Positions 30,901-46,185 of a DNA stretch of 64,000 bases are shown piece by piece. The notes below the pieces were generated by a model. The model was not told the origin of the DNA and did not search any database. It saw only the letters and a list, made by a program, of their open reading frames with translations. The DNA comes from Liolophura sinensis (taxonomy: Eukaryota; Mollusca; Polyplacophora; Chitonida; Chitonidae). The first letter of the stretch is position 1. Every line of letters begins with the position of its first letter. The stretch lies in assembly GCF_032854445.1 (NCBI RefSeq), contig NC_088302.1, positions 56,338,237 to 56,402,236 on the forward strand, written 5' to 3'. Position numbers and translations under genes: made by a program.

Positions 30901-31790
30901 GTGTGACCAGATACCAGCTATCGCACTGTCCTCGCCGCCTCACACGTTGTGTGTAACAAGATACCAACTCTCACAATGTCCTCGACGCCTCACACGTTGT
31001 GTGTGACCAGATACCAACTCTCGCACTGTCCTCACCGCCTCACACGTTGTGTGTAACCAGATACCAACTATTGCATTGTCCTCGCCGCATCACACGTTGT
31101 GTGTGTAACCAGATACCAACTCTCGCACTGTCCTCGCCGCCTCACACGTTGTGTGTAACGAGATACCAACTATCGCACTGTCCTCGCCGCCCCACACGTT
31201 GTGTGTGACCAGATACCAACTATCGCACTGTCCTCACCGCCTCATACGTTGTGTGTGACCAGATATCGACTATCGCACTGTCCTCACCGCCCCACACGAT
31301 GTGTGTGACCAGATACCAACTATTGCACTGTCCTCACCGCCCCACACGATGTGAGTGACCAGACACCAACTATTGCACTGTCCTCGCTGCCTCACACGTT
31401 GTGTGTAACTAGATATCAACTATCGCACTGTCCTCACCGCCCCACTCGTTGTGTGTAACCAGATACCAGCTATGGCACTGTCCTCACCGCCTCACACGTT
31501 GTGTGTGACCAGATACCAACTATCGCACTGTCCTCGCCGTCTCACACGTTGTGTGTGACCACATACCAACTATCGCACTGTCCTCGCCGCCCCACACGTT
31601 GTGTGTAACCAGATACCAACTATTGCACTGTCCTCACCGCCTCACACGTTGTGTGTGACCAGATACCAACTCTCGCACTGTCCTCGCCGCCTCACACGTT
31701 GTGTGTGACCAAATACGAACTATCGCACTGTCCTCGCCGCCTCACACGTTGTGTGTGACCAGATACCAACTATCGCACTGTCCTCGCCGC
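24938..31790. repeat. Higher-order block A, copy 1 (left edge of the satellite)
   Basis: Matches 49536 to about 55850. The offset is 24566 for markers near 25.3-25.4 kb, 24016 for markers at 26.7-28.7 kb (an 11-unit deletion in copy 2) and 24066 at 31.0 kb (one extra unit near 54.06 kb in copy 2). Confidence 0.8.
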
Positions 31791-31798
31791 CTCAAACG

Positions 31799-34700
31799 TT
31801 GTGTGTGACCACATACCAGCTATCGCACTGTCCTCGCCGCCTCACACGTTGTGTGTAACAAGATACCAACTCTCGCACTGTCCTCGACGCTTCACACGTT
31901 GTGTGTGACCAGATACCAACTCTCGCACTGTCCTCACCGCCTCACACGTTGTGTGTGACCAGATACCAACTCTCGCACTGTCCTCGCCGCCTCACACGTT
32001 GTGTGTAACTACATGTAGATACCGACTATCGCACTGTCCTCACCGCCTCACACGTTGTGTGTGACCAGATACCAACTATCGCACTGTCCTCGCCGCCTCA
32101 CACGTTGTGTGTGACCAGATACCACTCTCACACTGTCCTCACCGCCTCACACGTTGTGTGTAACCAGATACCAACTATCGCACTGTCCTCACCGCCTCAC
32201 ACGTTGTGTGTGTAACCAGATACCAACTATCGCACTGTCCTCGCCGCCTCACACGTTGTGTGTGACCAGATACCAACTCTCGCATTGTCCTCGTCGCCTC
32301 ACACGTTGTGTGTAACCAGATACCAACTATCGCACTGTCCTCACCGCCTCACACGTTGGGTGTAACCAGATATCAACTATCGCACTGTCCTCACCGCCTC
32401 ACATGTTGTGTGTAACGAGATACCCATTATTGCACTGTCCTCGCCTCCTCACACGTTGTGTGTGACCAGATACCAACTCTCGCACTGTCCTCGCCGCCTC
32501 ACACGTTGGGTGTAACCAGATATAAACTATCGCACTGTCCTCACCGCCTCACACGTTGTGTGTAACAAGATATCAACTATCGCACTGTCCTCGTCGCCCC
32601 ACACGTTGTGTGTGACCAGATACCAAATATCGCACTGTACTCGCCGCCTGAGCCGTTGTGTGTAACCAGATACCAACTATCGCACTGTCCTCACCGCCTC
32701 ACACGTTGTGTGTGACCAGATATCAACTATCGCACTGTCCTCACCGCCCCACACGTTGTGTGTGACCAGATACCAACTATCGCACTGTACTCGCCGCCTG
32801 AGCCGTTGTGTGTAACCAGATACCAACTATCGCACTGTCCTCGCCACCTCACACGTTGTGTGTGACCAGATACCAATTATTGCACTGTCCTCGCCGCCTC
32901 ACACGTTGTGTGTGACCAGATATCAGCTATCGCACTGTCCTCACCGCCCCACACGATGTGTGTGACCAGATATCAACTATTGCACTGTCCTCACCGCCCC
33001 ACACGATGTGTGTGACCAGATACCAACTATCGCACTGTCCTCACCGCCCCACACGATGTGAGTGACCAGACACCAACTATCGCACTGTCCTCACCGCCTC
33101 ACACGTTGTGTGTGACCACATACCAGCTATCGCACTGTCCTCGCCGCCTCACACGTTGTGTGTAACAAGATACCAACTCTCGCACTGTCCTCGACGCTTC
33201 ACACGTTGTGTGTGACCAGATACCAACTCTCGCACTGTCCTCACCGCCTCACACGTTGTGTGTAACTACATGTAGATACCGACTATCGCACTGTCCTCAC
33301 CGCCGCACACGTTGTGTGTGACCAGATACCAACTATCGCACTGTCCTCGCCGCCTCACACGTTGTGTGTGACCAGATACCACTCTCACACTGTCCTCACC
33401 GCCTCACGCGTTGTGTGTAACCAGATACCAACTATCGCACTGTCCTCACCGCCTCACACGTTGTGTGTGACCAGATACCAACTATCGCACTGTCCTCGCC
33501 GCCTCACACGTTGTGTGTGACCAGATACCACTCTCACACTGTCCTCACCGCCTCACACGTTGTGTGTAACCAGATACCAACTATCGCACTGTCCTCACCG
33601 CCTCACACGTTGTGTGTGTGACCAGATACCAACTCTCGCACTGTCCTCGCCGCCTCACACGTTGGGTGTAACCAGATATAAACTATCGCACTGTCCTCAC
33701 CGCCTCACACGTTGTGTGTAACAAGATATCAACTATCGCACTGTCCTCGTCGCCCCACACGTTGTGTGTGACCAGATACCAAATATCGCACTGTACTCGC
33801 CGCCTGAGCCGTTGTGTGTAACCAGATACCAACTATCGCACTGTCCTCACCGCCTCACACGTTGTGTGTGACCAGATATCAACTATCGCACTGTCCTCAC
33901 CGCCCCACACGTTGTGTGTGACCAGATACCAACTATCGCACTGTACTCGCCGCCTGAGCCGTTGTGTGTAACCAGATACCAACTATCGCACTGTCCTCGC
34001 CACCTCACACGTTGTGTGTGACCAGATACCAATTATTGCACTGTCCTCGCCGCCTCACACGTTGTGTGTGACCACATACCAACTCTCGCACTGTCCTCGC
34101 CGCCTCACACGTTGTGTGTAACCAGATACCAACTATTGCACTGTCCTCACCGCCTCACACGTTGTGTGTGTAACCAGATACCAACTATCGCACTGTCCTC
34201 ACCGCCTCACACGTTGTGTGTAACGAGATACCAACTATCGCACTGTCCTCGCCGCCCCACACGTTGTGTGTGACCAGATACCAACTATCGCACTGTCCTC
34301 ACCGCCTCACACGTTGTGTGTGACCAGATATCGACTATCGCACTGTCCTCACCGCCCCACACGATGTGTGTGGCCAGATACCAACTATTGCACTGTCCTC
34401 ACCGCCCCACACGATGTGAGTGACCAGACACCAATTATCGCACTGTCCTCGCTGCCTCACACGTTGTGTGTAACTAGATATCAACTATCGCACTGTCCTC
34501 ACCGCCCCACGCGTTGTGTGTAACCAGATACCAACTATCGCACTGTCCTCACCGCCTCACACGTTGTGTGTGACCAGATACCAACTATCGCACTGTCCTC
34601 GCCGTCTCACACGTTGTGTGTGACCACATACCAACTATCGCACTGTCCTCGCCGCCTCACACGTTGTGTGTAACCAGATACCAACTATCGCACTGTCCTC

Positions 34701-35150
34701 ACCGCCTCACACGTTGTGTGTGACCAGATACCAGCTATTGCACTGTCCTCGCCGCCTCACACGTTGTGTGTGACCAAATACCAACTATCGCACTGTCCTC
34801 GCCGCCTCACACGTTGTGTGTGATCAGATACCAACTATCGCACAGTACTCGCCGCCCCACACGATGTGTGTGACCAGATATTAACTATCGCACTGTCCTC
34901 ACCGCCTCACACGTTGTGTGTGACCAGTTATCAACTATCGCACTGTCCTCACCGCCCCACTCGATGTGTGTGACCAGATACCAACTATCGCAATGTCCTC
35001 GCCGCCTCACACGTTGTGTGTGACCAGATATCAGCTATCGCACTGTCCTCACCGCCCCACACGATGTGTGTGACCAGATATCAACTATTGCACTGTCCTC
35101 ACCGCCCCACACGATGTGTGTGACCAGATACCAACTATCGCACTGTCCTC
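31799..35150. repeat. Higher-order block B, copy 1
   Basis: Matches about 46186-49537 at an offset of 14387. The anchors are the off-length ACTACATGTAGATACC units at 32007 and 33264, which reappear at 46394 and 47651, and variant units at 34064 and 34266 (48451 and 48653). Confidence 0.78.
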
Positions 35151-38100
35151 ACCGCCCCACACGATGTGAGTGACCACACACCAACTATCGCACTGTCCTC
35201 GCCGCCTCACACGTTGTGTGTGACCAGATACCAGCTATCGCACTGTCCTCGCCGCCTCACACGTTGTGTGTAACAAGATACCAACTCTCGCAATGTCCTC
35301 GACGCCTCACACGTTGTGTGTGACCAGATACCAACTCTCGCACTGTCCTCACCGCCTCACACGTTGTGTGTAACCAGATACCAACTATTGCATTGTCCTC
35401 GCCGCCTCACACGTTGTGTGTGTAACCAGATACCAACTCTCGCACTGTCCTCGCCGCCTCACACGTTGTGTGTAACGAGATACCAACTATCGCACTGTCC
35501 TCGCCGCCCCACACGTTGTGTGTGACCAGATACCAACTATCGCACTGTCCTCACCGCCTCATACGTTGTGTGTGACCAGATATCGACTATCGCACTGTCC
35601 TCACCGCCCCACACGATGTGTGTGACCAGATACCAACTATTGCACTGTCCTCACCGCCCCACACGATGTGAGTGACCAGACACCAACTATTGCACTGTCC
35701 TCGCTGCCTCACACGTTGTGTGTAACTAGATATCAACTATCGCACTGTCCTCACCGCCCCACATGTTGTGTGTAACCAGATACCAGCTATGGCACTGTCC
35801 TCACCGCCTCACACGTTGTGTGTGACCAGATACCAACTATCGCACTGTCCTCGCCGTCTCACACGTTGTGTGTGACCACATACCAACTATCGCACTGTCC
35901 TCGCCGCCCCACACGTTGTGTGTAACCAGATACCAACTATTGCACTGTCCTCACCGCCTCACACGTTGTGTGTGACCAGATACCAACTCTCGCACTGTCC
36001 TCGCCGCCTCACACGTTGTGTGTGACCAAATACGAACTATCGCACTGTCCTCGCCGCCTCACACGTTGTGTGTGACCAGATACCAACTATCGCACTGTCC
36101 TCGCCGCCCCACACGATGTGTGTGACCAGATATTAACTATCGCACTGTCCTCACCGCCCCACACGTTGTGTGTGACCAGTTATCAACTATCGCACTGTCC
36201 TCACCGCCCCACTCGATGTGTGTGACCAGATACCAACTATCGCACTGTCTTCGCCGCCCCACACGATGTGTGTGACCAGATATTAACTATCGCACTGTCC
36301 TCACCGCCCCACACGTTGTGTGTGACCAGATATCAGCTATCGCACTGTCCTCACCGCCCCACACGATGTGTGTGACCAGATATCAACTATTGCACTGTCC
36401 TCACCGCCCCACACGATGTGTGTGACCAGATACCAACTATCGCACTGTCCTTACGGCCCCACACGATGTGAGTGACCACACACCAACTATCGCACTGTCC
36501 TCGCCGCCTTACACGTTGTGTGTGACCAGATACCAGCTATCGCACTGTCCTCGCCGCCTCACACGTTGTGTGTAACAAGATACCAACTCTCGCACTGTCC
36601 TCGACGCCTCACACGTTGTGTGTGACCAGATACCAACTCTCGCACTGTCCTCACCGCCTCACACGTTGTGTGTGACCAGATACCAACTCTCGCACTGTCC
36701 TCGCCGCCTCACACGTTGTGTGTAACTAGATACCAACTATCGCACTGTCCTCGCCGCCTCACACGTTGGGTGTGACCAGATATCAACTATCGCACTGTCC
36801 TCACCGCCTCACACGTTGTGTGTGACCAGATACCATTTATCGCACTGTCCTCACCGCCCCACACGTTGTGTGTGACCAGATACCAACTATCGCACTGTCC
36901 TCGCCGTCTCACACGTTGTGTGTGACCAGATACCAACTATCGCACTGTCCTCGCCGTCTCACACGTTGTGTGTGACCACATACCAACTATCGCACTGTCC
37001 TCGCCGCCTCACACGTTGTGTGTAACCAGATACCAACTATCGCACTGTCCTCACCGCCTCACACGTTGTGTGTGACCAGATACCAGCTATTTCACTGTCC
37101 TCGCCGCCTCACACGTTGTGTGTGACCAAATACCAACTATCGCACTGTCCTCGCCGCCTCACACGTTGTGTGTGATCAGATACCAACTATCGCACTGTAC
37201 TCGCCGCCCCACACGATGTGTGTGACCAGATATTAACTATCGCACTGTCCTCACCGCCTCACACGTTGTGTGTGACCAGATATCAACTATCGCACTGTCC
37301 TCACCGCCCCACTCGATGTGTGTGACCAGATACCAACTATCGCAATGTCCTCGCCGCCTCACACGTTGTGTGTGACCAGATATCAGCTATCGCACTGTCC
37401 TCACCGCCCCACACGATGTGTGTGACCAGATATCAACTATTGCACTATCCTCACCGCCCCACACGATGTGTGTGACCAGATACCAACTATCGCACTGTCC
37501 TCACCGCCCCACACGATGTCAGTGACCACACACCAACTATCGCACTGTCCTCGCCGCCTCACACGTTGTGTGTGACCAGATACCAGCTATCGCACTGTCC
37601 TCGCCGCCTCACACGTTGTGTGTAACAAGATACCAACTCTCACAATGTCCTCGACGCCTCACACGTTGTGTGTGACCAGATACCAACTCTCGCACTGTCC
37701 TCACCGCCTCACACGTTGTGTGTAACCAGATACCAACTATTGCATTGTCCTCGCCGCATCACACGTTGTGTGTGTAACCAGATACCAACTCTCGCACTGT
37801 CCTCGCCGCCTCACACGTTGTGTGTAACGAGATACCAACTATCGCACTGTCCTCGCCGCCCCACACGTTGTGTGTGACCAGATACCAACTATCGCACTGT
37901 CCCCACCGCCTCATACGTTGTGTGTGACCAGATATCGACTATCGCACTGTCCTCACCGCCCCACACGATGTGTGTGACCAGATACCAACTATTGCACTGT
38001 CCTCACCGCCCCACACGATGTGAGTGACCAGACACCAACTATTGCACTGTCCTCGCTGCCTCACACGTTGTGTGTAACTAGATATCAACTATCGCACTGT

Positions 38101-41100
38101 CCTCACCGCCCCACTCGTTGTGTGTAACCAGATACCAGCTATGGCACTGTCCTCACCGCCTCACACGTTGTGTGTGACCAGATACCAACTATCGCACTGT
38201 CCTCGCCGTCTCACACGTTGTGTGTGACCACATACCAACTATCGCACTGTCCTCGCCGCCCCACACGTTGTGTGTAACCAGATACCAACTATTGCACTGT
38301 CCTCACCGCCTCACACGTTGTGTGTGACCAGATACCAACTCTCGCACTGTCCTCGCCGCCTCACACGTTGTGTGTGACCAAATACGAACTATCGCACTGT
38401 CCTCGCCGCCTCACACGTTGTGTGTGACCAGATACCAACTATCGCACTGTCCTCGCCGCCCCACACGATGTGTGTAACCAGATATTAACTATCGCACTGT
38501 CCTCACCGCCCCACACGTTGTGTGTGACCAGTTATCAACTATCGCACTGTCCTCACCGCCCCACTCGATGTGTGTGACCAGATACCAACTATCGCACTGT
38601 CCTCGCCGCCCCACACGATGTGTGTGACCAGATATTAACTATCGCACTGTCCTCACCGCCCCACACGTTGTGTGTGACCAGATATCAGCTATCGCACTGT
38701 CCTCACCGCCCCACACGATGTGTGTGACCAGATATCAACTATTGCACTGTCCTCACCGCCCCACACGATGTGAGTGACCAGATACCAACTCTCGCACTGT
38801 CCTCGCCGCCTCACACGTTGTGTGTAACCAGATACCAATTATTGCACTGTCCTCACCGCCTCACACGTTGTGTGTGTAACCAGATACCAACTCTTGCACT
38901 GTCCTCGCCGCCTCACACGTTGTGTGTTACGAGATACCAACTATCGCACTGTCCTCGCCGCCCCACACGTTGTGTGTGACCAGATACCAACTATCGCACT
39001 GTCCTCACCGCCTCACACGTTGTGTGTGACAAGATATCGACTATCGCACTGTCCTCACCGCCCCACACGATGTGTGTGACCAGATACCAACTATTGCACT
39101 GTCCTCACCGCCCCACACGATGTGAGTGACCAGACACCAACTATCGCACTGTCCTCGCCGCCTCACACGTTGTGTGTAACTAGATATCAACTATCGCAAT
39201 GTCCTCACCGCCCCACGCGTTGTGTGTAACCAGATACCAGCTATCGCACTGTCCTCACCGCCTCACACGTTGTGTGTGACCAGATACCAACTATCGCACT
39301 GTCCTCGCCGTCTCACACGTTGTGTGTGACCAGATACCAACTATCGCACTGTCCTCGCCGCCTCACACGTTGTGTGTAACCAGATACCAACTATCGCACT
39401 GTCCTCACCGCCTCACACGTTGTGTGTGACCAGATACCAACTATCGCACTGTCCTCGCCGCCTCAAACGTTGTGTGTGACCAAATACCAACTATCGCACT
39501 GTCCTCGCCGCCTCACACGTTGTGTGTAACCAGATACCAACTATCGCACTGTACTCGCCGCCCCACACGTTGTGTGTGACCAGTTATCAACTATCGCACT
39601 GTCCTCACCGCCCCACTCGATGTGTGTGACCAGATACCAACTATCGCACTGTCCTCGCCGCCTCACACGTTGTGTGTGACCAGATATCAGCTATCGCACT
39701 GTCCTCACCGCCCCACACGATGTGTGTGACCAGATATCAACTATTGCACTGTCCTCACCGCCCCACACGATGTGAGTGACCAGACACCAACTATCGCACT
39801 GTCCTCACCGCCTCACACGTTGTGTGTGACCACATACCAGCTATCGCACTGTCCTCGCCGCCTCACACGTTGTGTGTAACAAGATACCAACTCTCGCACT
39901 GTCCTCGACGCTTCACACGTTGTGTGTGACCAGATACCAACTCTCGCACTGTCCTCACCGCCTCACACGTTGTGTGTGACCAGATACCAACTCTCGCACT
40001 GTCCTCGCCGCCTCACACGTTGTGTGTAACTACATGTAGATACCGACTATCGCACTGTCCTCACCGCCTCACACGTTGTGTGTGACCAGATACCAACTAT
40101 CGCACTGTCCTCGCCGCCTCACACGTTGTGTGTGACCAGATACCACTCTCACACTGTCCTCACCGCCTCACACGTTGTGTGTAACCAGATACCAACTATC
40201 GCACTGTCCTCACCGCCTCACACGTTGTGTGTGTAACCAGATACCAACTATCGCACTGTCCTCGCCGCCTCACACGTTGTGTGTGACCAGATACCAACTC
40301 TCGCATTGTCCTCGTCGCCTCACACGTTGTGTGTAACCAGATACCAACTATCGCACTGTCCTCGCCGCCTCACACGTTGGGTGTAACCAGATATCAACTA
40401 TCGCACTGTCCTCACCGCCTCACATGTTGTGTGTAACGAGATACCCATTATTGCACTGTCCTCGCCTCCTCACACGTTGTGTGTGACCAGATACCAACTC
40501 TCGCACTGTCCTCGCCGCCTCACACGTTGGGTGTAACCAGATATAAACTATCGCACTGTCCTCGCCGCCTCACACGTTGTGTGTAACAAGATATCAACTA
40601 TCGCACTGTCCTCGTCGCCCCACACGTTGTGTGTGACCAGATACCAAATATCGCACTGTACTCGCCGCCTGAGCCGTTGTGTGTAACCAGATACCAACTA
40701 TCGCACTGTCCTCACCGCCTCACACGTTGTGTGTGACCAGATATCAACTATCGCACTGTCCTCACCGCCCCACACGTTGTGTGTGACCAGATACCAACTA
40801 TCGCACTGTACTCGCCGCCTGAGCCGTTGTGTGTAACCAGATACCAACTATCGCACTGTCCTCGCCACCTCACACGTTGTGTGTGACCAGATACCAATTA
40901 TTGCACTGTCCTCGCCGCCTCACACGTTGTGTGTGACCACATACCAACTCTCGCACTGTCCTCGCCGCCCCACACGTTGTGTGTAACCAGATACCAACTA
41001 TCGCACTGTCCTCACCGCCTCACACGTTGTGTGTGTAACCAGATACCAACTATCGCACTGTCCTCACCGCCTCACACGTTGTGTGTAACGAGATACCAAC

Positions 41101-44100
41101 TATCGCACTGTCCTCGCCGCCCCACACGTTGTGTGTGACCAGATACCAACTATCGCACTGTCCTCACCGCCTCACACGTTGTGTGTGACCAGATATCGAC
41201 TATCGCACTGTCCTCACCGCCCCACACGATGTGTGTGGCCAGATACCAACTATTGCACTGTCCTCACCGCCCCACACGATGTGAGTGACCAGACACCAAT
41301 TATCGCACTGTCCTCGCTGCCTCACACGTTGTGTGTAACTAGATATCAACTATCGCACTGTCCTCACCGCCCCACGCGTTGTGTGTAACCAGATACCAAC
41401 TATCGCACTGTCCTCACCGCCTCACACGTTGTGTGTGACCAGATACCAACTATCGCACTGTCCTCGCCGTCTCACACGTTGTGTGTGACCACATACCAAC
41501 TATCGCACTGTCCTCGCCGCCTCACACGTTGTGTGTAACCAGATACCAACTATCGCACTGTCCTCACCGCCTCACACGTTGTGTGTGACCAGATACCAGC
41601 TATTGCACTGTCCTCGCCGCCTCACACGTTGTGTGTGACCAAATACCAACTATCGCACTGTCCTCGCCGCCTCACACGTTGTGTGTGATCAGATACCAAC
41701 TATCGCACTGTACTCGCCGCCCCACACGATGTGTGTGACCAGATATTAACTATCGCACTGTCCTCACCGCCTCACACGTTGTGTGTGACCAGTTATCAAC
41801 TATCGCACTGTCCTCACCGCCCCACTCGATGTGTGTGACCAGATACCAACTATCGCAATGTCCTCGCCGCCTCACACGTTGTGTGTGACCAGATATCAGC
41901 TATCGCACTGTCCTCACCGCCCCACACGATGTGTGTGACCAGATATCAACTATTGCACTGTCCTCACCGCCCCACACGATGTGTGTGACCAGATACCAAC
42001 TATCGCACTGTCCTCACCGCCCCACACGATGTGAGTGACCACACACCAACTATCGCACTGTCCTCGCCGCCTCACACGTTGTGTGTGACCAGATACCAGC
42101 TATCGCACTGTCCTCGCCGCCTCACACGTTGTGTGTAACAAGATACCAACTCTCGCAATGTCCTCGACGCCTCACACGTTGTGTGTGACCAGATACCAAC
42201 TCTCGCACTGTCCTCACCGCCTCACACGTTGTGTGTAACCAGATACCAACTATTGCATTGTCCTCGCCGCCTCACACGTTGTGTGTGTAACCAGATACCA
42301 ACTCTCGCACTGTCCTCGCCGCCTCACACGTTGTGTGTAACGAGATACCAACTATCGCACTGTCCTCGCCGCCCCACACGTTGTGTGTGACCCAGATACC
42401 AACTATTGCACTGTCCTCACCGCCTCATACGTTGTGTGTGACCAGATATCGACTATCGCACTGTCCTCACCGCCCCACACGATGTGTGTGACCAGATACC
42501 AACTATTGCACTGTCCTCACCGCCCCACACGATGTGAGTGACCAGACACCAACTATTGCACTGTCCTCGCTGCCTCACACGTTGTGTTTAACTAGATATC
42601 AACTATCGCACTGTCCTCACCGCCCCCACTCGTTGTGTGTAACCAGATACCAGCTATGGCACTGTCCTCACCGCCTCACACGTTGTGTGTGACCAGATAC
42701 CAACTATCGCACTGTCCTCGCCGTCTCACACGTTGTGTGTGACCACATACCAACTATCGCACTGTCCTCGCCGCCCCACACGTTGTGTGTAACCAGATAC
42801 CAACTATTGCACTGTCCTCACCGCCTCACACGTTGTGTGTGACCAGATACCAACTCTCGCACTGTCCTCGCCGCCTCACACGTTGTGTGTGACCAAATAC
42901 GAACTATCGCACTGTCCTCGCCGCCTCACACGTTGTGTGTGACCAGATACCAACTATCGCACTGTCCTCGCCGCCCCACACGATGTGTGTGACCAGATAT
43001 TAACTATCGCACTGTCCTCACCGCCCCACACGTTGTGTGTGACCAGTTATCAACTATCGCACTGTCCTCACCGCCCCACTCGATGTGTGTGACCAGATAC
43101 CAACTATCGCACTGTCGTCGCCGCCCCACACGATGTGTGTGACCAGATATTAACTATCGCACTGTCCTCACCGCCCCACACGTTGTGTGTGACCAGATAT
43201 CAGCTATCGCACTGTCCTCACCGCCCCACACGATGTGTGTGACCAGATATCAACTATTGCACTGTCCTCACCGCCCCACACGATGTGTGTGACCAGATAC
43301 CAACTATCGCACTGTCCTTACCGCCCCACACGATGTGAGTGACCACACACCAACTATCGCACTGTCCTCGCCGCCTTACACGTTGTGTGTGACCAGATAC
43401 CAGCTATCGCACTGTCCTCGCCGCCTCACACGTTGTGTGTAACAAGATACCAACTCTCGCACTGTCCTCGAAGCCTCACACGTTGTGTGTGACCAGATAC
43501 CAACTCTCGCACTGTCCTCACCGCCTCACACGTTGTGTGTAACTAGATACCAACTATCGCACTGTCCTCGCCGCCTCACACGTTGGGTGTGACCAGATAT
43601 CAACTATCGCACTGTCCTCACCGCCTCACACGTTGTGTGTGACCAGATACCATTTATCGCACTGTCCTCACCGCCCCACACGTTGTGTGTGACCAGATAC
43701 CAACTATCGCACTGTCCTCGCCGTCTCACACGTTGTGTGTGACCAGATACCAACTATCGCACTGTCCCTCGCCGTCTCACACGTTGTGTGTGACCACATA
43801 CCAACTATCGCACTGTCCTCGCCGCCTCACACGTTGTGTGTAACCAGATACCAACTATCGCACTGTCCTCACCGCCTCACACGTTGTGTGTGACCAGATA
43901 CCAGCTATTGCACTGTCCTCGCCGCCTCACACGTTGTGTGTGACCAAATACCAACTATCGCACTGTCCTCGCCGCCTCACACGTTGTGTGTGATCAGATA
44001 CCAACTATCGCACTGTACTCGCCGCCCCACACGATGTGTGTGACCAGATATTAACTATCGCACTGTCCTCACCGCCTCACACGTTGTGTGTGACCAGTTA

Positions 44101-45090
44101 TCAACTATCGCACTGTCCTCACCGCCCCACTCGATGTGTGTGACCAGATACCAACTATCGCAATGTCCTCGCCGCCTCACACGTTGTGTGTGACCAGATA
44201 TCAGCTATCGCACTGTCCTCACCGCCCCACACGATGTGTGTGACCAGATATCAACTATTGCACTGTCCTCACCGCCCCACACGATGTGTGTGACCAGATA
44301 CCAACTATCGCACTGTCCTCACCGCCCCACACGATGTTAGTGACCACACACCAACTATCGCACTGTCCTCGCCGCCTCACACGTTGTGTGTGACCAGATA
44401 CCAGCTATCGCACTGTCCTCGCCGCCTCACACGTTGTGTGTAACAAGATACCAACTCTCACAATGTCCTCGACGCCTCACACGTTGTGTGTGACCAGATA
44501 CCAACTCTCGCACTGTCCTCACCGCCTCACACGTTGTGTGTAACCAGATACCAACTATTGCATTGTCCTCGCCGCATCACACGTTGTGTGTGTAACCAGA
44601 TACCAACTCTCGCACTGTCCTCGCCGCCTCACACGTTGTGTGTAACGAGATACCAACTATCGCACTGTCCTCGCCGCCCCACACGTTGTGTGTGACCAGA
44701 TACCAACTATCGCACTGTCCTCACCGCCTCATACGTTGTGTGTGACCAGATATCGACTATCGCACTGTCCTCACCGCCCCACACGATGTGTGTGACCAGA
44801 TACCAACTATTGCACTGTCCTCACCGCCCCACACGATGTGAGTGACCAGACACCAACTATTGCACTGTCCTCGCTGCCTCACACGTTGTGTGTAACTAGA
44901 TATCAACTATCGCACTGTCCTCACCGCCCCACTCGTTGTGTGTAACCAGATACCAGCTATGGCACTGTCCTCACCGCCTCACACGTTGTGTGTGACCAGA
45001 TACCAACTATCGCACTGTCCTCGCCGTCTCACACGTTGTGTGTGACCACATACCAACTATCGCACTGTCCTCGCCGCCCCACACGTTGTG
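32990..45090. repeat. Higher-order block C, copy 1
   Basis: About 12 kb that matches 50390-62480. Nine marker units from 33314 to 42181 reappear at exactly +17397, and the one at 44486 at +17394. The 3-base change is explained by three single-C insertions in this copy. Confidence 0.85.
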
Positions 45091-46185
45091 TGTAACCAGA
45101 TACCAACTATTGCACTGTCCTCACCGCCTCACACGTTGTGTGTGACCAGATACCAACTCTCGCACTGTCCTCGCCGCCTCACACGTTGTGTGTGACCAAA
45201 TACGAACTATCGCACTGTCCTCGCCGCCTCACACGTTGTGTGTGACCAGATACCAACTATCGCACTGTCCTCGCCGCCCCACACGTTGTGTGTGACCAGA
45301 TACCAACTATCGCACTGTCCTCACCGCCTCACACGTTGTGTGTGACAAGATATCGACTATCGCACTGTCCTCACCGCCCCACACGATGTGTGTGACCAGA
45401 TACCAACTATTGCACTGTCCTCACCGCCCCACACGATGTGAGTGACCAGACACCAACTATCGCACTGTCCTCGCCGCCTCACACGTTGTGTGTAACTAGA
45501 TATCAACTATCGCACTGTCCTCACCGGCCCACGCGTTGTGTGTAACCAGATACCAGCTATCGCACTGTCCTCACCGCCTCACACGTTGTGTGTGACCAGA
45601 TACCAACTATCGCACTGTCCTCGCCGTCTCACACGTTGTGTGTGACCAGATACCAACTATCGCACTGTCCTCGCCGCCTCACACGTTGTGTGTAACCAGA
45701 TACCAACTATCGCACTGTCCTCACCGCCTCACACGTTGTGTGTGACCAGATACCAACTATCGCACTGTCCTCGCCGCCTCAAACGTTGTGTGTGACCAAA
45801 TACCAACTATCGCACTGTCCTCGCCGCCTCACACGTTGTGTGTAACCAGATACCAACTATCGCACTGTACTCGCCGCCCCACACGATGTGTGTGACCAGA
45901 TATTAACTATCGCACTGTCCTCACCACCCCACACGTTGTGTGTGACCAGTTATCAACTATCGCACTGTCCTCACCGCCCCACTCGATGTGTGTGACCAGA
46001 TACCAACTATCGCACTGTCCTCGCCGCCTCACACGTTGTGTGTGACCAGATATCAGCTATCGCACTGTCCTCACCGCCCCACACGATGTGTGTGACCAGA
46101 TATCAACTATTGCACTGTCCTCACCGCCCCACACGATGTGAGTGACCAGACACCAACTATCGCACTGTCCTCACCGCCTCACACG

